Below, in pieces: positions 1 through 6,362 of a DNA stretch of 28,433 nt. Both the position numbers and the translations under genes were made by a program. The notes under the pieces were generated by a model, which was not told the origin of the DNA, made no database searches, and worked only from the letters and a program-made list of their open reading frames with translations. Position 1 is the stretch's first letter; each line of letters opens with the position of its first letter. Source of the stretch: VFMC01 sp037130535 (GTDB lineage: Bacteria > Actinomycetota > Acidimicrobiia > Acidimicrobiales > Ilumatobacteraceae); the NCBI GenBank assembly GCA_037130535.1, contig JBAXSU010000020.1:1-28433 (forward strand), written 5' to 3'.

Positions 1-483
1 CGGGTGCTGTTCGCCGCCCACGCCGAGTGGCCGCGCCACGACGACGATCCGGTGGTGTCGGCCTGGCTGGCGCTCAACTGCATCCGCGAGTGGCGCGGCG
101 ACACGCACTTCGCCTTGCTCGCCGCATCCGACGTCGACGGTGTGCAGGCCGGCCTGCTGCACGATGCGTGGATGGGCTATCCGGGTGAGTGGATTCCACG
201 CAGCCGCGGTGCCGACGACGCAGCGGTCGCTTCAGCCATCGAGCAGCTCACTGCACAGGGCCTGGCCACCGACGGGCACGTGAACGAGGCCGGCATGGCC
301 TTCCGGCAACGCATCGAGGACCGCACCGACGAACTGTGCGACCGAGCGTGGCGGCACCTCGGCGAGGCGCGCACCACCTCGCTGTGTTCGTTGATCGAGC
401 CGGTGGGTCCGCGCCTCATGCAGCGCATCGACGACACGGCCGGGCCGAACTGGATGCCAGCCGCCCGACCGCGTCGACGCTGA
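1..483 (+). CDS. SCO6745-family protein, C-terminal part (5' end outside window)
   Basis: The frame is open from the first base of the window and ends at TGA 481-483, so this is the 3' portion of a gene; about 160 residues are visible where I expect roughly 260-290 for the family. The segment has the family's C-terminal signatures as I recall them: a helix with 'REWRGDTH', the 'GLLHDAWMG' stretch, a tryptophan-proline-arginine patch ('EWIPRSRG'), then 'FRQRIEDRTDEL' and a closing 'LIEPVGPRLM' helix. Members are actinobacterial proteins that look like helix-turn-helix or four-helix folds; no reaction is established. The next gene, a peroxidase, is convergent and its stop lies 4 bases beyond this stop, so no separate terminator fits between them. 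The family call is by recognition, not by search. Confidence 0.7.
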   Translation, partial: RVLFAAHAEWPRHDDDPVVSAWLALNCIREWRGDTHFALLAASDVDGVQAGLLHDAWMGYPGEWIPRSRGADDAAVASAIEQLTAQGLATDGHVNEAGMAFRQRIEDRTDELCDRAWRHLGEARTTSLCSLIEPVGPRLMQRIDDTAGPNWMPAARPRRR

Positions 484-487
484 GCGA

Positions 488-1030
488 TCAGCCGAGCGCA
501 GCCTCGATGGCCGCAATCACCATCTCGTCATCGGGCGTGACGGTGGGGGCGAAGCGGGCCACCACGTTGCCGTCCTTGCCGATGAGGAACTTCTCGAAGT
601 TCCACAGGATCTCGGGGTCGTCGTTCACCGTGAGGCCATGGCCCTTCAGCGTGTCGCGGAACCCGTCCGGGTCGCCCGCGGCGCGGGGTGCGGCAGCGGT
701 GAGCGCTGCATAGAGCGGGTGCTGGTCGTCGCCGGCGACGCTGATCTTGCCGTGCAGCGGGAACGTGACCGAGTAGTTCACCGAGCAGAACTCGGCGATC
801 TCGTCGTTGGTGCCCGGCTCTTGGCCGAGGAAGTTGTTGGCCGGGAAGCCGAGCACGCTGAAGCCACGGTCGGCAAAGCGCTCGTGCACCTGCTCGAGCC
901 CGGCGTACTGCGGTGTCATGCCGCACTTCGAGGCGACGTTCACGACGAGCAGCACCTTGCCTGCGTGGTCGGCCAGCGAGGTGGCGTCGCCGGTGATGGT
1001 GGTGAGGGGGATCTCCTGCAGTGCGGTCAT
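488..1030 (-). CDS. Glutathione peroxidase family thiol peroxidase
   Basis: A 180-residue protein of the usual length for bacterial GPx-like peroxidases, which reduce peroxides in the cytoplasm, generally with thioredoxin rather than glutathione. The peroxidatic cysteine is C36 in 'ASKCGMTPQY'. The catalytic partners are Q70 ('GQEPG') and W143-N144 ('LWNFEKF'). C82 in 'EFCSVNY' sits where the resolving cysteine of thioredoxin-dependent members is found. The usual 'FPCNQF' loop is 'FPANNF' here, so the third cysteine is lost, which is compatible with the two-cysteine mechanism. I chose the ATG at 1030 because the fold begins right after it; the open frame runs on for about 1 kb as an antisense shadow of the M20 gene. 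It is divergent from the M20 gene across 63 bases. Confidence 0.93.
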   Translation of the reverse strand: MTALQEIPLTTITGDATSLADHAGKVLLVVNVASKCGMTPQYAGLEQVHERFADRGFSVLGFPANNFLGQEPGTNDEIAEFCSVNYSVTFPLHGKISVAGDDQHPLYAALTAAAPRAAGDPDGFRDTLKGHGLTVNDDPEILWNFEKFLIGKDGNVVARFAPTVTPDDEMVIAAIEAALG

Positions 1031-1033
1031 ATC

Positions 1034-1045
1034 GCGAAGGTTCGC
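1034..1045. promoter_or_regulatory. Small inverted repeat before the peroxidase start
   Basis: GCGAA-GG-TTCGC is a perfect 5-bp dyad lying 3 bases upstream of the peroxidase ATG, in the 63-bp divergent gap shared with the M20 gene. It could be a regulator site, but arms this short arise by chance in GC-rich DNA. Confidence 0.25.
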
Positions 1046-1080
1046 ACAGCGGCGGCCGAGGCGCCCACTCGAGACGGCAC

Positions 1081-1086
1081 TATCGT
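1081..1086 (+). promoter_or_regulatory. -10 box (TATCGT), apparently for a leaderless M20 mRNA
   Basis: TATCGT fits the actinobacterial TANNNT -10 pattern and ends exactly 7 bases before the ATG at 1094, which places the expected transcription start on or next to the A of ATG. No Shine-Dalgarno sequence is visible in between, as expected for a leaderless transcript. Confidence 0.5.
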
Positions 1087-1093
1087 CGCCGGT

Positions 1094-2353
1094 ATGACTG
1101 CGATCGACACGCGACCCAGCACGTTCCGTCCCGAGCAGGTGGTGGCCGACCTGCGCGCCCTCGCCGATCGCACCGGCGGCCCCGAGGGCAGCCGCCGACT
1201 GGCCTGGACACCCGAGTGGCTCGAAGCCCGCGCCCTGCTGCGCGAGAGCCTGGCCACGCTGCCGGTGGAGGTCGACACCGACGAGGCCGGCAACCTGTGG
1301 GCGGTGCTGCGCGGCGAGCGGCCCGAGATGCTGGTGGTGGGCTCGCACCTCGACAGCGTGCCGAAGGGCGGCTGGCTCGACGGCGCGCTGGGCGTGATGG
1401 CCGGGCTCGAACTCCTCCGCGCACTCGCCGCCGAAGGCACTCCGCCGGTCACCGTCGCCCTGGTCGACTGGGCCGACGAGGAGGGCGCCCGTTTCAGCCG
1501 CAGCCTGTTCGGCTCGGCCGCCAGTGTCGGCACGCTCGATCTCGAGGTGCTCCGCGGTCTCAGCGACAAAGAGGGCAACCGCCTGCCCGAGATCCTCGCC
1601 CAGCACGGGGTCGACATCGACCGGCTCGACGGCGCCCGCACCCGGATGGCCGACGTGAAGGCCTACGTGGAGGTGCACATCGAGCAGGGCCCGATCCTCG
1701 AATCGATGGGCAAGGGCATCTGCACCGTCACCGGCACCAAGGGCATCGAGCGCGAGCGGCTCATCTTCAGGGGTCAGGCGGCACACGCCGGCACGATGCC
1801 GATGGAGATGCGGCGCGACAGTTTCCGCGCCGCCTCGCGGTTCGCACTCGCCATCGCCGAGATCGGCGAACGCTACGACGGCGTCACCACCGTGGGGCAC
1901 GCCCAGTGCTGGCCCGGGGTGGTCACCGCGGTCGCCGGCGAGACCCGCATCACGATGGACATGCGCCACATCGACGCCGAGGCGCTGGCGGCCATGTTCC
2001 GCGAGGCACACGAGGCTGCCCAAGCCGCGGCCGAGGCCGAGGGCTGCTCCATCGAGTGGGAGCACATCTTTCGCATCCCGCCCATGCCGTTCCACCCGCT
2101 ACTGCTCGATGCGGCGCGCACCGCAGTGCGCGAGGTGGAGGGCCACGATGTCGAGCTGCCCAGCGGAGCGCTGCACGACGCCAGCGAGATGGCCCGCGAG
2201 GTGCCGACGGTGATGATCTTCTCGAGCAGCACCAACGGCCTCAGCCACACCAAGGAAGAAGACACCCCGGTCGACCACCTGCACATGGCGGTCGACGCCT
2301 TCGACCGCACCTGCCGTCAGGCGATCGACCTCATCGCGTCGGGCGCGCTGTAG
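1094..2353 (+). CDS. M20-family Zn-dependent amidohydrolase (N-carbamoyl-L-amino acid hydrolase / allantoate amidohydrolase type)
   Basis: A 419-residue protein, the normal length for the family that cleaves N-carbamoyl or ureido groups in purine, pyrimidine or hydantoin breakdown. Dinuclear metal ligands are visible: H85 in 'GSHLDSV', the bridging D96 in 'GGWLDGALG', the acidic triplet 128-130 in 'DEEGARF', the His of 'VEVHIEQGP', and the late His of 'GLSHTKEED'. The dimerisation/lid domain is the middle part (about residues 210-330), with 'AHAGTMPM' typical of this group. Substrate cannot be told from sequence: N-carbamoyl amino acids, allantoate and ureidoglycine enzymes look alike, and no other ureide gene is nearby. 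The ATG at 1094 follows a TATCGT box by 7 bases. Its end overlaps the convergent regulator gene by 23 bases. Confidence 0.9.
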   Translation: MTAIDTRPSTFRPEQVVADLRALADRTGGPEGSRRLAWTPEWLEARALLRESLATLPVEVDTDEAGNLWAVLRGERPEMLVVGSHLDSVPKGGWLDGALGVMAGLELLRALAAEGTPPVTVALVDWADEEGARFSRSLFGSAASVGTLDLEVLRGLSDKEGNRLPEILAQHGVDIDRLDGARTRMADVKAYVEVHIEQGPILESMGKGICTVTGTKGIERERLIFRGQAAHAGTMPMEMRRDSFRAASRFALAIAEIGERYDGVTTVGHAQCWPGVVTAVAGETRITMDMRHIDAEALAAMFREAHEAAQAAAEAEGCSIEWEHIFRIPPMPFHPLLLDAARTAVREVEGHDVELPSGALHDASEMAREVPTVMIFSSSTNGLSHTKEEDTPVDHLHMAVDAFDRTCRQAIDLIASGAL

Positions 2354-2693
2354 CAGTCGGCGCGCCGGCGGTCAGCGGGCCGAAGACCTCGGCGATCTGG
2401 TGCCCCGCCTCGAGCGGATGCCGCAATGGGTGCTCGAGGTCGACCTCGTACACATTGTTGCGGCCCTGCTTGTGGCGGACGACGTATCCGGCTTCGACGA
2501 GGTCGGTGACGATGCTGTGCACGGCGCGCTCGCCGATGCCGACGAGTTGAGCGATCTCAGTGAGGCGAACCTCGGGGTTCTGCGCGATGCACAGCAGGAC
2601 GTGCGCGTGGTTGGTGAGAAACGTCCACGTAGGCACCTCGACGGCGGACGACACGACCCTGCGCTGCACGGACCGATCGTACCCCTTCGGCAT
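2331..2693 (-). CDS. Winged helix-turn-helix (MarR-like) transcriptional regulator
   Basis: About 120 residues with a single winged-helix domain: 'TWTFLTNHAHVLL' (residues 22-34), a recognition unit 'VRLTEIAQLVGIGERAVHSI' (42-61), and a wing 'YVVRHKQGRNNVYEV' (70-84), then 'HPLRHPLEAGHQI', a tail common to small actinobacterial single-domain regulators. No ligand domain is present, so it probably acts as a dimer through flanking helices. I chose the ATG at 2693. A GTG at residue 9, after an AAGGGG, or a start nearer 'WTFLTNHA' are real alternatives. It is divergent from the isocitrate dehydrogenase operon, with a long AT-rich dyad between them, so autoregulation plus control of that operon is likely (inference). 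The 3' end overlaps the M20 gene tail to tail by 23 bases. Confidence 0.8.
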   Translation of the reverse strand: MPKGYDRSVQRRVVSSAVEVPTWTFLTNHAHVLLCIAQNPEVRLTEIAQLVGIGERAVHSIVTDLVEAGYVVRHKQGRNNVYEVDLEHPLRHPLEAGHQIAEVFGPLTAGAPTATARPTR

Positions 2694-2716
2694 CACTACG
2701 TTCGGCCGTGTTGACG

Positions 2717-2758
2717 TGGTTCGTGATACATGATTTACTAACCATGTATTCTGAACCA
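2717..2758. promoter_or_regulatory. 42-bp two-block inverted repeat, candidate operator between the regulator and icd
   Basis: Left arm TGGTTC (2717-2722), 3 bases, ATACATG (2726-2732); 10-bp centre; right arm CATGTAT (2743-2749), 3 bases, GAACCA (2753-2758). Thirteen of 16 paired positions match, and the mismatches are confined to the same triplet in both arms. The candidate icd -10 box lies inside the right arm. The site is markedly AT-rich against its surroundings. In RNA it could also fold as a hairpin with a 10-base loop. Confidence 0.7.
2747..2752 (+). promoter_or_regulatory. Candidate -10 box of the icd operon (TATTCT)
   Basis: TATTCT matches TANNNT. With a start of transcription about 7 bases further on, the mRNA would carry a short leader of about 16 bases containing AGGA (2767-2770), 5 bases before the ATG at 2776. 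The box is embedded in the right arm of the dyad, so a bound regulator would block it. No good -35 is seen at 17 bp; TTGACG at 2711-2716 is too far away. Confidence 0.4.
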
Positions 2759-2775
2759 CCACCAACAGGACGGAC

Positions 2776-4233
2776 ATGACAGACATGACTCCTTCGAATC
2801 ACTCCACGCCCATCACTGTCGCCCGCGGCGACGGCATCGGTCCCGAGATCATGGATGCCACCCTCCGCATCCTCGACGCGGCCGGCGCCCGCCTGGCGAT
2901 CGAAGAGATCGAGATCGGTGAGGCCGTCTACCGCCGCGGTAACACGGCAGGCATCGAGCCCGAGTCGCTTGCGTCGCTGCGGCGCACCGGCGTGTTCCTG
3001 AAGGCCCCCATCACCACGCCGCAGGGCGGTGGCTTCAAGAGCCTCAACGTCACCGTGCGCAAGACCCTGGGCCTGTACGCCAACGTGCGTCCCTGCCCCG
3101 CGTACGCGCCGTTCGTCGCCACCAAGCATCCGGGTATGGACGTGGTCATCATCCGCGAGAACGAAGAAGACCTGTACGCAGGCATCGAGCACCGGCAGAG
3201 CGACGAGGTGTACCAGTGCCTCAAGCTCATCACCCGGCCAGGATGCGAACGCATCGCCCGCTACGCCTTCGAATACGCCCGGGCCTACAACCGCGCCAAG
3301 GTGACCGCGTTCACCAAGGACAACATCATGAAGATGACCGACGGCCTGTTCCACCAGGTCGCCGAGGAGGTGGCAGCCGAGTACCCCGACATCGAGTTCG
3401 AGCACTGGATCGTCGACATCGGTGCAGCGAAGTTGGCCGACACCCCCGAGGCGTTCGACGTGCTGCTGCTGCCCAACCTGTATGGCGACATCCTGTCCGA
3501 TGTGGCCGCCCAGATCGCTGGCTCGGTCGGGTTGGCGGGAAGCGCCAACATCGGCCCCTCCACGGCGATGTTCGAGGCCATCCACGGCTCGGCCCCGCGC
3601 CGTGCCGGCCAAGACGTGGCCAACCCGTCGGGACTGTTCTTGGGTGCCGTGCAGATGCTGGTCCACATCGGCCAGGGCGACGTGGCCACCCGTGCCCACA
3701 ACGCCTGGCTGAAGACGATCGAAGACGGCATCCACACCTATGACATCTTCGACCCGGGGGTCAGCACCACGAAGGTGGGCACTGCGGCGTTCGCCGACGC
3801 CGTCATCGCCCGGATCGGCCAGCATCCCACCACCCTCGCCGCCGTGCAGTACGCCGATGCGCCATCGATCACGGTGAAGGTGCCCACACGGGCTCGGCAG
3901 ACGAAAGAGCAGGTCGGCATCGACGTGTTCCTCGACGTACCCCACCTCACGCCCGACGAACTCGGCCGGCAACTCGAACCGCTGGCCTTCCCCTACTTCC
4001 GCCTCGACATGCTGTCGAACCGTGGCCAGAAGGTGTACCCCGACGGCGCACCCGAGACGCTGTGCGTCGATGCTTTCCGGTGCCGTTTCCTCGGTCGCTC
4101 GGGGCCGGTCAGCGCCGCCGCCACGATCAAACTGCTCGGACATCTCGAGGCAGCGGGCTTCCCGTTCATCAAGAGCGAGGGGCTGTTCACCTTCGATGGC
4201 GAGCCCGGCTTCAGCAAGGGGCAGGGGCAATGA
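2776..4233 (+). CDS. icd: Isocitrate dehydrogenase, Thermus/Rickettsia type with C-terminal domain
   Basis: A 485-residue enzyme of the beta-decarboxylating dehydrogenase family converting isocitrate to 2-oxoglutarate in the TCA cycle. Visible landmarks: 'RGDGIGPEIM' (17-26); substrate arginines R95 and R105 in 'VRKTLGLYANVRP' and R127; Y134 in 'ENEEDLYAG'; K181 in 'FTKDNIMK'; metal-binding acids D214, D238 and D242 ('NLYGDILSD'); and the cofactor loop 'IHGSAPRRAGQDVANPSG' (269-286). The two arginines in that loop favour NADP, but this is not decisive. The last 120 or so residues form the extra C-terminal domain of the roughly 480-residue type, ending 'VYPDGAPETLCVDAFRCRF' onward. ATG 2776 has AGGA 5 bases upstream; a second ATG at 2785 is possible. 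Its stop overlaps the next start (ATGA). Confidence 0.93.
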   Translation: MTDMTPSNHSTPITVARGDGIGPEIMDATLRILDAAGARLAIEEIEIGEAVYRRGNTAGIEPESLASLRRTGVFLKAPITTPQGGGFKSLNVTVRKTLGLYANVRPCPAYAPFVATKHPGMDVVIIRENEEDLYAGIEHRQSDEVYQCLKLITRPGCERIARYAFEYARAYNRAKVTAFTKDNIMKMTDGLFHQVAEEVAAEYPDIEFEHWIVDIGAAKLADTPEAFDVLLLPNLYGDILSDVAAQIAGSVGLAGSANIGPSTAMFEAIHGSAPRRAGQDVANPSGLFLGAVQMLVHIGQGDVATRAHNAWLKTIEDGIHTYDIFDPGVSTTKVGTAAFADAVIARIGQHPTTLAAVQYADAPSITVKVPTRARQTKEQVGIDVFLDVPHLTPDELGRQLEPLAFPYFRLDMLSNRGQKVYPDGAPETLCVDAFRCRFLGRSGPVSAAATIKLLGHLEAAGFPFIKSEGLFTFDGEPGFSKGQGQ

Positions 4234-4586
4234 GCAGCGGCGCCGCAACGAACCCACCCGGAGTGGCCATCTCCATCGTGGCCGACGACGACGACCCGCA
4301 CGCCTTCTGCCGTCGGATCGCCACCCTCGTGAACCCCGGCCCGATGCACCTGGCCCGCGCCTTCCAACTGGCCACCCAGGTGTACCCGGTCCGCTCCGAC
4401 ACCGTCTCGGGAACGGCGGTGGTGATGCGCTGCGAGTTCCGCATGCGCCACACCGGCGCCTTCGTCGATCAGCATGCACTCGACGATGTGCGGCGCCGCT
4501 TGCGGCACCTCACCATGTTCGACGAGCGCCTGCTCGACGAGGTCGACACCTACACGGGTGCGACGCCATTCCCCCACGTCGCCTGA
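4230..4586 (+). CDS. Small protein resembling a free-standing isocitrate dehydrogenase C-terminal domain
   Basis: 118 residues; the start overlaps the icd stop in an ATGA, so the two are translationally coupled. I know no named family for it. Read against the last 120 residues of the IDH just upstream, it is collinear: 'VAIS' with 'VGID', then 42 versus 43 residues to a shared '(Q/K)VYP', 17 versus 16 residues to 'MRCEF' / 'FRCRF', then 40 versus 37 residues to 'TYTG' / 'TFDG', and a final 'PF' / 'GF'. Pairwise identity is low, so this is a by-eye homology. If right, it is a duplicated regulatory or assembly domain that could pair with the IDH. There is no signal peptide or membrane segment, and its two cysteines (in 'AFCRR' and 'MRCEF') form no CxxC motif. 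Confidence 0.75.
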   Translation: MSSGAATNPPGVAISIVADDDDPHAFCRRIATLVNPGPMHLARAFQLATQVYPVRSDTVSGTAVVMRCEFRMRHTGAFVDQHALDDVRRRLRHLTMFDERLLDEVDTYTGATPFPHVA

Positions 4587-4588
4587 TC

Positions 4589-5476
4589 GTGCGAGACGAT
4601 CAGGGCGGCACCCTCCAGCAGCGCCGTCACGCCGGTGGTGGCCGGTACGACGGCGCTGCTGCGGTGCTAGCGACACGCCACGACAAGTTGCCGCTGATCG
4701 CGCCCGCTCTCGCGCCGCTGGGCATGGCGGTGCAGGTGGCCGATGTCGACACCGACTCGCTGGGTACGTTCACGGGCGAGGTCGAGCGCCCTGCCGATCA
4801 GTGGGACACGGCGGTCGCCAAGGCCCGCCTGGGCATGCGTTCCACGGGGTCGCTGCTCGGCCTGGCCTCCGAGGGGTCGATCGGGTCGCATCCGGCCATG
4901 CCGTACATCGCCAGCGCAACGGAACTGGTGGTGCTCGTCGACGACGAGTTGGGCATCGTGGTCGGCGAGACCGAGGTGTCGTTCGACATCGTGGTCGTCT
5001 CGTTCACGACGGGCCCTGGCGAGCCGCTCGACGGCTCCCTGCAACGCGCCGACTTTCCCGGCCACGGCCTCATCGTCATGCCCTCTCTCGGGAGCGGTGG
5101 CCCCATCGTGAAGGGCATCCACGACGAGGCGGCGTTGCACGAAGCCATCGCGCTGTGCGCCACCGCATCATCCGACGGACGCGCTCGGGTGTCCACCGAC
5201 CTGCGCGCCCACCAGTGCCCGAGCCGGCGGCCGATCATCACTGCGGCCACCGCTCGGCTGGCCGCCCGGCTAGCAGCGTGTTGCCCTGCGTGCGACACGC
5301 CGGGCTGGGGCATCGTGCGCGCCGAACGCGGTGCACCGTGCGCCGAGTGCGGCGATCTGGTCGACATCGTCGTGGCCCACGTCGAGGGGTGCCAGCGGTG
5401 CCCGGTGGAGCTCCGCATGCCGCTGGCCGACCGGGCGACCGCCGACCCAGCGCGCTGCCCCTCCTGCAACCCCTGA
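4589..5476 (+). CDS. DUF6671 family protein with C-terminal zinc ribbons
   Basis: 295 residues from GTG 4589, which lies 2 bases after the preceding stop; the first twenty or so residues look non-conserved, so a later start is possible. The body has the motifs I associate with DUF6671: 'AVLATRHDK' (25-33), 'DVDTDSLGTFTGE' (52-64), 'SEGSIGSHP' (94-102), 'ELVVLVDDE' (112-120), 'KGIHDEAAL' (175-183), and 'VSTDLRAHQCPSRRPII' (201-217). The end carries four cysteine pairs, C232/C235, C251/C254, C268/C271 and C290/C293, enough for two zinc ribbons. No function is established for the family. As third gene of the icd operon, a role linked to IDH or 2-oxoglutarate is a guess from context. A strong hairpin follows 19 bases after the stop. 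Confidence 0.85.
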   Translation: MRDDQGGTLQQRRHAGGGRYDGAAAVLATRHDKLPLIAPALAPLGMAVQVADVDTDSLGTFTGEVERPADQWDTAVAKARLGMRSTGSLLGLASEGSIGSHPAMPYIASATELVVLVDDELGIVVGETEVSFDIVVVSFTTGPGEPLDGSLQRADFPGHGLIVMPSLGSGGPIVKGIHDEAALHEAIALCATASSDGRARVSTDLRAHQCPSRRPIITAATARLAARLAACCPACDTPGWGIVRAERGAPCAECGDLVDIVVAHVEGCQRCPVELRMPLADRATADPARCPSCNP

Positions 5477-5495
5477 CCGAGTGCCATACCCCAGT

Positions 5496-5538
5496 GCGAT
5501 GAGCAATCTGCGCAGCAGGTGCGCACGTTGCTCATCGC
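5496..5538. terminator. Bidirectional hairpin terminator between convergent genes
   Basis: Outer arms GCGATGAGCAA (5496-5506) and TTGCTCATCGC (5528-5538) pair perfectly over 11 bp. After a T.G wobble and one C.C mismatch, TGCGCA (5509-5514) pairs with TGCGCA (5520-5525), leaving the 5-base loop GCAGG. The stem is therefore about 19 positions with one mismatch. It sits 19 bases after the DUF6671 stop and 19 bases after the convergent methyltransferase stop. There is no U-tract, as is common for high-GC actinobacterial terminators. Confidence 0.75.
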
Positions 5539-5557
5539 GCTGGCCGCGAGGGCGATG

Positions 5558-6349
5558 TCAGGGGCGGTGGGCGACGATGATGGCCGATTGGGCGAAGGGC
5601 CGCAGCAGACGAGGCACGGGGCGGCTGTCGATCCAACGGTGCAGCGCCCGGTACCAGCCCGGGTAGAACTCGCCCATACGGGGCACCAGACCGTGGTACG
5701 TCACCGTGTCGATCGTGAACCCGGCATGGCGCAGCAGGCTGCACAGCGAGCGGGCCGACAGGGTGCGCAGGCGAGAGCCGTACGCGTGGCGCATCACCTT
5801 GGTCACCCCGAGCGGCGACCAGGGCTGGGTATGGGTGTTCACCACCAGCGCACCGCCGGGACGCAGCATCTCGAACATGGCCTCGGCGCCCGAATGTCGC
5901 AACGGGTCCTCGGCGTTGAGGAAGAAGCGGAACGCACTCACCACGTCGAACTGATCGTGCAGCGTGCCAGCTGTTGCGTCGACGGCGACCAACCTCGAGG
6001 TCGGACTGGCGGCGGCAGCCACTGCGAGCATGTCGGGCGAGATGTCGAGGCCGAAGGTGGTTGCGAACACATCGGCCGCCACCCGCAGCACCCGCCCGGT
6101 TCCGCAGGCGAAGTCGGCCGCCTCCACTGCGCCACGCATGCGCAGCCGCGAGAACGTGCGCACGAGGAACGGCCGTTCGAACCAGTCCCACTCGTCGGCA
6201 TAGAACCCCGAGGAGTAGGCCCGTTCGTACTCCGCCGCCTTCTCGGTGCCGAGGTGGGTGTCGCGATAGGTCCAGGTGTCTTCCGGTTTGATGCTCACCC
6301 GGCAAGCGTGGGCAGCCAGGTGGGCCGCACACCAGGTCTGAAAGTCCAC
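5558..6349 (-). CDS. Class I SAM-dependent methyltransferase
   Basis: 263 residues. The Rossmann methyltransferase core is clear: motif I 'ADFACGTGR' (78-86), the acidic end of beta 2 'GLDISPDML' (100-108, D102), 'VAVDATAG' (121-128), a motif IV-like 'FDVVSAFRFFLNAEDP', and the post-I strand 'LRPGGALVVNTHTQP'. The substrate cannot be predicted; the C-terminal half has an arginine- and tyrosine-rich stretch ('FYPGWYRALHRWI') as in small-molecule or lipid-like methyltransferases. The GTG at 6349 is 13 bases after gatB stops, so it is the last gene of the gatCAB run. No Shine-Dalgarno is seen there, and a second GTG at 6298 ('SIKPEDTW') is an alternative start. Confidence 0.85.
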   Translation of the reverse strand: MDFQTWCAAHLAAHACRVSIKPEDTWTYRDTHLGTEKAAEYERAYSSGFYADEWDWFERPFLVRTFSRLRMRGAVEAADFACGTGRVLRVAADVFATTFGLDISPDMLAVAAAASPTSRLVAVDATAGTLHDQFDVVSAFRFFLNAEDPLRHSGAEAMFEMLRPGGALVVNTHTQPWSPLGVTKVMRHAYGSRLRTLSARSLCSLLRHAGFTIDTVTYHGLVPRMGEFYPGWYRALHRWIDSRPVPRLLRPFAQSAIIVAHRP

Positions 6350-6362
6350 TCGGAGGGGCCGA

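Noticed and set aside
1031..2095. N-terminal extension of the peroxidase frame
   Set aside because: It is antisense to the M20 hydrolase and carries no domain; the GPx fold begins at the ATG at 1030.
2711..2716. TTGACG as a -35 box for icd
   Set aside because: It is 30 bp from the TATTCT -10 box, and the hexamers at 17-19 bp downstream are poor.
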